A stretch of DNA of 64,000 nt from Marinobacter mobilis (GTDB lineage Bacteria; Pseudomonadota; Gammaproteobacteria; Pseudomonadales; Oleiphilaceae): contig NZ_FNNE01000003.1 of NCBI RefSeq assembly GCF_900106945.1, forward strand, positions 62,001-126,000, written 5' to 3'. Under the pieces are notes generated by a model. It made no database searches. It saw nothing but the letters and a program-made list of their open reading frames with translations, and had not been told where the DNA came from. The position numbers and the translations under genes were made by a program. The number at the start of each line of letters is the position of its first letter. The stretch's first letter is position 1. This document shows positions 58,867 to 64,000 of the stretch, piece by piece.

Positions 58867-59511
58867 TCAGGAAAGTTTTTCCATGCGCTCGAGACCTCCA
58901 AGAAACAGCGTCGCCGCAAACCGGGCCGCCCGGTCTGCTTCCTGCTGAGCATTTTCCGGCTCCTTGCTCGCACGCATGGCCACTTTGAGGCTTATTTCAT
59001 AAGCTACCCCAAAGAACGACGCACACAGATACTCGGCATCCACTTTGGGGAGCAGGCCGTTGTCGATTGCGGCGCGAACATCCTCTTCCAGCGATAGCAT
59101 CGCCATGCCCAGTACACCGGAGCCGAACAGCTCCTTGATGGCCTGATCATTGCGGTGGGCCAGTTCATAGACAAGCGGATCGCGGGCGGTGGCATCGAAC
59201 AGGGCCTGATAAGTGGAGCAGACGAACTGTTCCGCGCTTTGGGCGGTTTGACGACGTTCACTGAGGTTGCGGTTAAGGTGGTCCAGAAAATCCGTCAGCA
59301 GAGCAATGAAAATGTCCTGCTTGCTGGAGAAGTAGTTATAGAACGTACCTGCGGCGAGGTTGGTCTGGCGGACAATATCGCGGATGGTGGTATTGTCGTA
59401 GCCTTTGTCGCGGAAGCAGCTGCGGGCCGCCATGAGGATGGCGTTGCGGTTATTGATCCGGTTGCGTTCCCGTTTGCCGGGAAGCTTGGGAGCGGTCTTT
59501 AACATATCCAT
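58867..59511 (-). CDS. TetR/AcrR family transcriptional regulator
   Basis: A 214-residue repressor-type protein. The DNA-binding helix-turn-helix is in residues 20-65 (AILMAARSCFRDKGYDNTTIRDIVRQTNLAAGTFYNYFSSKQDIF, quoted in part: GYDNTTIRDIVRQTNL). The C-terminal ligand domain is all helical. It is divergent from ttcA across a 71-bp gap. The target genes are unknown. Confidence 0.93.
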   Translation of the reverse strand: MDMLKTAPKLPGKRERNRINNRNAILMAARSCFRDKGYDNTTIRDIVRQTNLAAGTFYNYFSSKQDIFIALLTDFLDHLNRNLSERRQTAQSAEQFVCSTYQALFDATARDPLVYELAHRNDQAIKELFGSGVLGMAMLSLEEDVRAAIDNGLLPKVDAEYLCASFFGVAYEISLKVAMRASKEPENAQQEADRAARFAATLFLGGLERMEKLS

Positions 59512-59582
59512 ATCGTATCCTGTCCTTGGATTGGAGGCGCGCGTATAATGCCCTGCTCATTGACTGACTGATCGTGTTTGCC

Positions 59583-60536
59583 ATGTCCGAATTAACGACC
59601 CTGTTCGACCCCAACACCGACCTGGATGCGTCGAAAACTCCGCCACAGAGCGATGCTGTGGGTGAAGCCGACCGCAAACAGAAACTGCAGCTCAACAAGC
59701 TGCAGAAACGGCTTCGCCGTGAGGTGGGGCAAGCCATTGCCGATTTTTCGATGATTGAAGCTGGCGATAAGGTCATGTGCTGTCTTAGTGGTGGCAAGGA
59801 TTCCTATGCCATGCTGGATATTCTGCTCAATCTCCAGAAAAGCGCACCGGTCTCGTTTGAACTGATTGCTGTCAACCTGGATCAGAAACAGCCGGGATTC
59901 CCAGAGGAAATCCTGCCAGAGTACCTGTCCGGTCTCGGTATTGAATACCACATCATCGAGAAAGACACGTACAGTATTGTCAAAGAAAAGGTACCGGAAG
60001 GGAAGACCACCTGTGGCCTTTGTTCACGCCTGCGCCGCGGCATTCTCTATAATTTTGCTGAAGAGCATGGGGTGACCAAGATTGCGCTCGGACACCACCG
60101 GGACGATCTGCTGGAAACCCTGTTCCTCAACATGTTCTACGGCGGCAAACTGAAGACCATGCCACCGGTGCTTCACAGTGATGACGGACGCAACACGGTC
60201 ATTCGGCCTCTGGCTTATTGTCGTGAGAAGGACATCGCCGAATACGCCGGCCTGCGCCAGTTCCCGATCATCCCGTGTAATTTGTGTGGATCCCAGGAGA
60301 ACCTGCAGCGTCAGGTGATCAAGGACATGTTGCAGGGTTGGGATCAGCAGAATCCCGGACGGCTTGAAACCATGTTCCGTGCCTTGCGAAACGTCGAGCC
60401 TTCCCATCTGGCGGACACCTCATTGTACGACTTCCGCAATGGCCGCAGAACGACTGGCGTCGATTCCCCGGATTCCGTGCAATCGTCGGAAACTGAATCG
60501 GCAGACTATGGCCGTGTCGATATTCTGAACCTCTGA
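59583..60536 (+). CDS. ttcA: tRNA 2-thiocytidine(32) synthetase TtcA
   Basis: Iron-sulfur enzyme that thiolates cytidine 32 of certain tRNAs. From the ATG at 59583 it has 317 residues. The PP-loop motif is [13 protein letters not shown], and the two CxxC pairs that hold the cluster and the catalytic site are [10 protein letters not shown] and [13 protein letters not shown]. The GTG at 59574 is a possible earlier start. A 12-bp perfect hairpin lies 34 bp after the stop. Confidence 0.97.
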   Translation: MSELTTLFDPNTDLDASKTPPQSDAVGEADRKQKLQLNKLQKRLRREVGQAIADFSMIEAGDKVMCCLSGGKDSYAMLDILLNLQKSAPVSFELIAVNLDQKQPGFPEEILPEYLSGLGIEYHIIEKDTYSIVKEKVPEGKTTCGLCSRLRRGILYNFAEEHGVTKIALGHHRDDLLETLFLNMFYGGKLKTMPPVLHSDDGRNTVIRPLAYCREKDIAEYAGLRQFPIIPCNLCGSQENLQRQVIKDMLQGWDQQNPGRLETMFRALRNVEPSHLADTSLYDFRNGRRTTGVDSPDSVQSSETESADYGRVDILNL

Positions 60537-60912
60537 CCGGAGCGACTCCGCTTCGGCTCCCAAAGCCTGCTTGCCTGGCCCCTGACCGGGGCCAGGCAAC
60601 GTCCGCAGTTAACACCCGTAGCCAATCCAAGTCTTACTCCGGCCGCAGACGGACGTCGTTAAATGCTCCAGTCTGGTGCGCCTGGCGACGAGAGCTGAAC
60701 CGGTCCCGTAATGGACGGTCTCAGTATTGTTATGGTGAATGCGTGCTCTGGCGCGATTGTTCTGGATTTCTGGTGCCTGATATTGTCATTGGCATCAAAG
60801 ATGCTGGATTCGTAGCGAGGATCAAGTGACTGCAGGTGCATGAGCTCGCTTTGCCTGTAAACTGGTCAGAGAGCAGAGCATCAGGCATCAAGCTGCGATT
60901 GAGGAGATAAAC
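60537..60912. other. Intergenic region between ttcA and edd with a long hairpin
   Basis: No gene is supported in these 376 bases. The start holds a perfect 12-bp inverted repeat, TTGCCTGGCCCC (60571-60582) and GGGGCCAGGCAA (60588-60599), loop TGACC, without a T run; it may be a structural terminator or RNA stability element of ttcA. Further on, the edd ribosome binding site GAGGAGA (60901-60907) is clear. I looked for a HexR operator (TTGTAAT-type palindrome) near edd and did not find one. Confidence 0.6.
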
Positions 60913-62733
60913 ATGCACCCCCAGGTGAACACGGTCACCCAGCGGATCATTGAGCGGAGTCGCGATTCACGTCAGCAATATCTTGGCCGCATGGCAGCCC
61001 TCAAAGATCAATCCCCCAATCGGTCGGCCTTGTCCTGCGGTAATCTGGCCCACGGCGTAGCCGCTTGCCAGCCATCCGACAAAGCGGCCCTGAAACTGAT
61101 GAATCAGGCCAATCTGGCGATTATTTCTTCCTACAATGACCTGCTGTCAGCGCACCAGCCCTACGAACGATTCCCGGATCTGATTCGGGAGGCCGCCCAT
61201 GGCATGGGAGCGGTTGCCCAATTTGCCGGTGGCACGCCGGCCATGTGTGACGGTGTTACCCAGGGCCAGCCCGGTATGGAGCTGAGTCTGTTCTCCCGTG
61301 ATGTTATTGCCATGAGCACTGCGGTTGCCATGAGTCATAACATGTTTGATGCCATGGTCCTGTTAGGGATCTGCGACAAGATCGTGCCGGGACTTCTGAT
61401 TGGTGCCCTGAGTTATGGTTATCTACCTGCGGTACTGGTTCCGGCAGGGCCCATGCCGTCAGGGTTGCCGAACAAGGAAAAACAGCGGGTTCGTCAGCTC
61501 TATGCCGAAGGCAAGGTTGGTAAGGACGAATTGCTTGAAGCAGAAAGCCAGTCCTACCACAGTCCTGGCACCTGCACCTTCTATGGAACGGCAAACAGCA
61601 ACCAGCTGCTGGTGGAAGTGATGGGCCTGCATCTGCCAGGTGCCGCGTTTATTCATCCCAACACGCCGTTGCGGGATTCATTGACCAGAGCGGCTACCGA
61701 GCAGGTCATCCGTCTGTCACGCCCTAATGGCGGCGCACTGGGCCTGGCTGACATGGTGAATGAAAAGGCCGTCGTCAATGGTTTGGTGGCCCTGCTGGCC
61801 ACTGGCGGATCTACCAACCACACCATGCACTGGATCGCTATCGCTCGTGCGGCTGGCATTATTATCAACTGGGATGACTTCGCTGACTTGTCATCGGTGG
61901 TGCCTTCATTGACACGGATTTACCCCAATGGCCAGGCCGATGTGAATGCTTTCCACGAAGCGGGGGGCACGCCTTTCCTGATCCGCGAACTGCTGAGCGG
62001 CGGTTACCTCCACAATGATGTCGAAACGGTGATGGGCCATGGGTTGGAGCACTATGCGCGGATGCCGACTCTGGATGGCGGACAGTTAAACTGGGCGCCG
62101 GTTGTCAAGGCGTCGCAGGACACGGAGGTTCTCCGTAGCGTCGCTGAGCCGTTTGCACCGGATGGTGGCCTTAAGGTGTTGGATGGGAACCTCGGTCGCG
62201 GTGTGATCAAGGTATCAGCCGTAGCTGAGGAGCACCGCCGGGTCGATGCGCCAGCGGTGGTCTTCGACGATCAGAATGACATGGTGTCGGCGTTCGAGGC
62301 TGGTGAGTTGAACCAGCACTGTGTCGTCGTGGTCCGTTTCCAGGGACCGAAAGCCAATGGTATGCCGGAGTTGCACAAGCTGACCCCCTATCTGGGAGTG
62401 TTGCAGGATCGCGGTTTCCAGGTGGCCTTGGTCACCGATGGGCGTATGTCTGGTGCCTCCGGGAAAGTGCCCGCGGCCATCCATGTATACCCTGAAGCGC
62501 TGGATGGGGGCGTACTGGCGCGGGTGCGGACTGGTGATCGTATCTGTCTTGACGCGGACTCCGGTACTCTGCAACTGGAAGTGCCGGGCGATGAGCTCAA
62601 TGCACGGGAGCAAGCCTGCGTGGACCTGAGGGAGCACCGGTTCGGGTTTGGGCGAGAACTGTTTGGCTGGATGCGTCGGTCGGCAGGGCACCCTGAGGAA
62701 GGGGCAAGTTTTTTCTGGAATCACGACGCCTGA
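60913..62733 (+). CDS. edd: 6-phosphogluconate dehydratase
   Basis: Converts 6-phosphogluconate to 2-keto-3-deoxy-6-phosphogluconate, the committing step of the Entner-Doudoroff pathway. The 606-residue iron-sulfur dehydratase has [19 protein letters not shown], the first cysteine in [20 protein letters not shown] and another in [14 protein letters not shown], then a C-terminal domain with [15 protein letters not shown] and [10 protein letters not shown]. The length is right for Edd, not IlvD. No zwf, pgl, eda or glk gene lies next to it in the window, which differs from the common cluster. Confidence 0.96.
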   Translation: MHPQVNTVTQRIIERSRDSRQQYLGRMAALKDQSPNRSALSCGNLAHGVAACQPSDKAALKLMNQANLAIISSYNDLLSAHQPYERFPDLIREAAHGMGAVAQFAGGTPAMCDGVTQGQPGMELSLFSRDVIAMSTAVAMSHNMFDAMVLLGICDKIVPGLLIGALSYGYLPAVLVPAGPMPSGLPNKEKQRVRQLYAEGKVGKDELLEAESQSYHSPGTCTFYGTANSNQLLVEVMGLHLPGAAFIHPNTPLRDSLTRAATEQVIRLSRPNGGALGLADMVNEKAVVNGLVALLATGGSTNHTMHWIAIARAAGIIINWDDFADLSSVVPSLTRIYPNGQADVNAFHEAGGTPFLIRELLSGGYLHNDVETVMGHGLEHYARMPTLDGGQLNWAPVVKASQDTEVLRSVAEPFAPDGGLKVLDGNLGRGVIKVSAVAEEHRRVDAPAVVFDDQNDMVSAFEAGELNQHCVVVVRFQGPKANGMPELHKLTPYLGVLQDRGFQVALVTDGRMSGASGKVPAAIHVYPEALDGGVLARVRTGDRICLDADSGTLQLEVPGDELNAREQACVDLREHRFGFGRELFGWMRRSAGHPEEGASFFWNHDA

Positions 62734-62760
62734 AGGCCATATGAATCCCGGGTTTGGGGA

Positions 62761-63444
62761 TCAGTGCAGCGCACCGAGCGGCAGGGTCCAGAGGCCAAAC
62801 GCGATCAGAAGCAGGCCGGTGAGTTGGCGGAACTGCCGGTTGTGCTGTAAGCGCTTGAGCGCATTCGCTGCCATGCCGGTGATTAACATCGAGGGCAGGG
62901 TGCCGAGCCCGAAAAACAGCATGGTGGTGGCGGCTTGAGGCACGGAGGGTTGCAGAGCCGCCCAGCCCAGGGTGCTGTAAACCAGACCGCAGGGTAACCA
63001 GCCCCAGAGCGCGCCCAGTGCAAGTGCCTGGAGCGGATGCTGAACCGGAATCAGGCGTTTGGTTAGTGGGGAAAGTTTTTTCCAGACCGGCGCGCCGACT
63101 TTCTCGACATAACGGATGCCTTGCCACCACTGGCCCATCGACAACCCCATCAGGATCAACAGCACCCCGGCCAAGGTGCGCAGAAGTGGTGCGAGCTGGA
63201 CCCATTGCTGGGCCGCGCCTGTGCTGAGCAGGGCGATCAGGGTTGCGATGGCCACGTAACTGCCAATCCGGCCACCATTGAACGCCAGCAACATGGCTGC
63301 CTGGCGCAGACGGAAGCCCCGGCCGACAGGTATTGTCATGGACAGGGAGGCGCTGATACCACCGCACATGCCCAGGCAATGGGTGCTCCCGAGCAGTCCG
63401 ATCAAAAATGCGCTGGGGTAACTGAGGAGCAGCTCGCCGGACAT
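62761..63444 (-). CDS. TauE/SafE-type membrane protein of the cbb3 oxidase assembly locus
   Basis: A 227-residue membrane protein with about six helices. It begins FLIGLLGSTHCLGMCGGISASL, the signature of the subgroup usually placed downstream of ccoS; the histidine and cysteines of STHCLGMCGG may bind copper. Earlier helices hold GLSMGQWWQG and the C-terminal ones LPSMLITGMAANALKRL. Its ATG overlaps the ccoS stop (TGATG), so the two are translationally coupled. Confidence 0.88.
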   Translation of the reverse strand: MSGELLLSYPSAFLIGLLGSTHCLGMCGGISASLSMTIPVGRGFRLRQAAMLLAFNGGRIGSYVAIATLIALLSTGAAQQWVQLAPLLRTLAGVLLILMGLSMGQWWQGIRYVEKVGAPVWKKLSPLTKRLIPVQHPLQALALGALWGWLPCGLVYSTLGWAALQPSVPQAATTMLFFGLGTLPSMLITGMAANALKRLQHNRQFRQLTGLLLIAFGLWTLPLGALH

Positions 63445-63674
63445 CAGCCAGACTGTTTTTCGTTGTCTGCAGCCGCGGCGGCTTTTTCGTCGTCCCGTTT
63501 GGCCGAAGGACGGGCGTCATCAGGAATCATGTCCTGGTCATCATCGTACAGAATACGGTGGGCGGGTCCTTCGAGGTCGTCATACTGGCCGTTCTTGACG
63601 GCCCAGGAAAACAGGAAAATGCCCAAGGCGACCAGAATCAGCGTCACCGGTATCAGAATTAAAACGATTTCCAC
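63444..63674 (-). CDS. ccoS: cbb3-type cytochrome oxidase assembly protein CcoS
   Basis: Small membrane protein needed to insert cofactors into cbb3-type cytochrome c oxidase. The 76-residue protein has one helix (ILIPVTLILVALGIFLFSWAV), followed by the conserved NGQYDDLEGPAHRILYDDD. The rest is a polar, lysine/alanine-rich tail longer than in short CcoS proteins. It lies 47 bp after ccoI and overlaps the TauE/SafE-like gene by one base. Confidence 0.93.
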   Translation of the reverse strand: MEIVLILIPVTLILVALGIFLFSWAVKNGQYDDLEGPAHRILYDDDQDMIPDDARPSAKRDDEKAAAAADNEKQSG

Positions 63675-63721
63675 GATATTACCTCGTTAAACGGTTCGTG
63701 CAGATCAGCGGTGGCTACCGG

Positions 63722-64000
63722 TCAGGTCTCTGACAGTTCGGTGCCGGCCGTGATGGCGGTGTTGTCACGGCGCGGATTTGGATCCTTGCCCAGCCGCAAG
63801 GCGTTGAGGACCACGACCAGCGAGCTGAGTGACATGCCAATGGCGGCCAGCCATGGAGGTATCATACCAGCCGCAGCCAGCGGCAGTGCACAGAGGTTGT
63901 AGCCCAGTGCCCAGGTCATGTTCTGGCGGATGACCCGGCGGGTGGCATTACTGGTGCGGATAGCCTCCACGATCTGCCGGAGCTGACCATTTAGCAGCAC
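63722..64000 (-). CDS. ccoI: CcoI copper-exporting P-type ATPase, C-terminal end only
   Basis: Only the last 92 residues are in the window. They contain the final two membrane helices and loop of a heavy-metal P-type ATPase (RRVIRQNMTWALGYNLCALPLAAAGMIPPWLAAIGMSLSSLVVVLNALRL, quoted here for its character: N-W-x-x-x-Y-N and MSLSS-x-x-V-x-x-N-A-x-R). CcoI supplies copper for the binuclear centre of the cbb3 oxidase. Position directly before ccoS supports the call. The gene continues to the right of the window. Confidence 0.88.
   Translation of the reverse strand: MLLNGQLRQIVEAIRTSNATRRVIRQNMTWALGYNLCALPLAAAGMIPPWLAAIGMSLSSLVVVLNALRLGKDPNPRRDNTAITAGTELSET

Overview
The window reads as a stretch of chromosome from a free-living, motile marine gammaproteobacterium. 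The best guess is Marinobacter or a close relative, from gene order and protein character only. Points in favour are the alaS-lysC-csrA-tRNA-Ser-tRNA-Arg block, lptFG divergent from pepA-holC-valS, a sodium-pumping oxaloacetate decarboxylase, the LexA-linked imuA-imuB-dnaE2 mutagenesis cassette, cbb3 oxidase assembly genes and an Entner-Doudoroff dehydratase. No rRNA, insertion sequence, prophage, CRISPR array or replication origin is visible. Genes are dense, on both strands, with moderately high G+C throughout.

Left part (1-20 kb). A truncated MASE1-PAS-GGDEF-EAL protein is followed by nadC, a large DUF1631 protein, ampD-ampE (peptidoglycan recycling), a chemoreceptor with a possible sigma-28 promoter, a cobalamin adenosyltransferase, panE, valS, a spermidine-synthase-like protein, holC and pepA. 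Divergent from these lie lptF-lptG (LPS export), then a convergent RDD membrane protein.

Middle (20-39 kb). alaS, lysC, csrA, one tRNA-Ser(GCT) and two identical tRNA-Arg(ACG) genes come first. The second tRNA-Arg is followed by a 181-bp-period partial duplication of its 3' end and terminator, enclosing a string of small hairpins. Next are a CHRD-domain protein, two unknown envelope genes, a DUF2058 protein, the DEAD-box helicase dbpA, oadGAB, a tiny membrane protein, and imuA-imuB-dnaE2 behind a clear LexA box.

Right part (39-64 kb). Here are phhB, two unknown small genes, an alpha/beta hydrolase, an iron-sulfur uracil-DNA glycosylase-like protein, a LysR regulator divergent from the glutathione-dependent formaldehyde detoxification pair (adhC-fghA), a solute:sodium symporter, a phasin-like protein, a DksA/TraR-type protein, and a MacB-like ABC export system with a DUF2238 membrane protein. 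A four-gene cell-surface locus follows (C39-type peptidase, FapF-like beta-barrel, FadL-type barrel, MalM-like lipoprotein). The window ends with a polysaccharide deacetylase, a DnaJ-related protein, a TetR regulator, ttcA, edd, and the tail of the cbb3 oxidase assembly operon (ccoI-ccoS-TauE/SafE-like).

The most unusual items are the surface locus at 52.4-57.1 kb, which pairs FapD-like and FapF-like proteins without visible amyloid subunits, and the structured repeat after the tRNA-Arg genes. All functional calls rest on reading motifs and on remembered family features; no database search was run.
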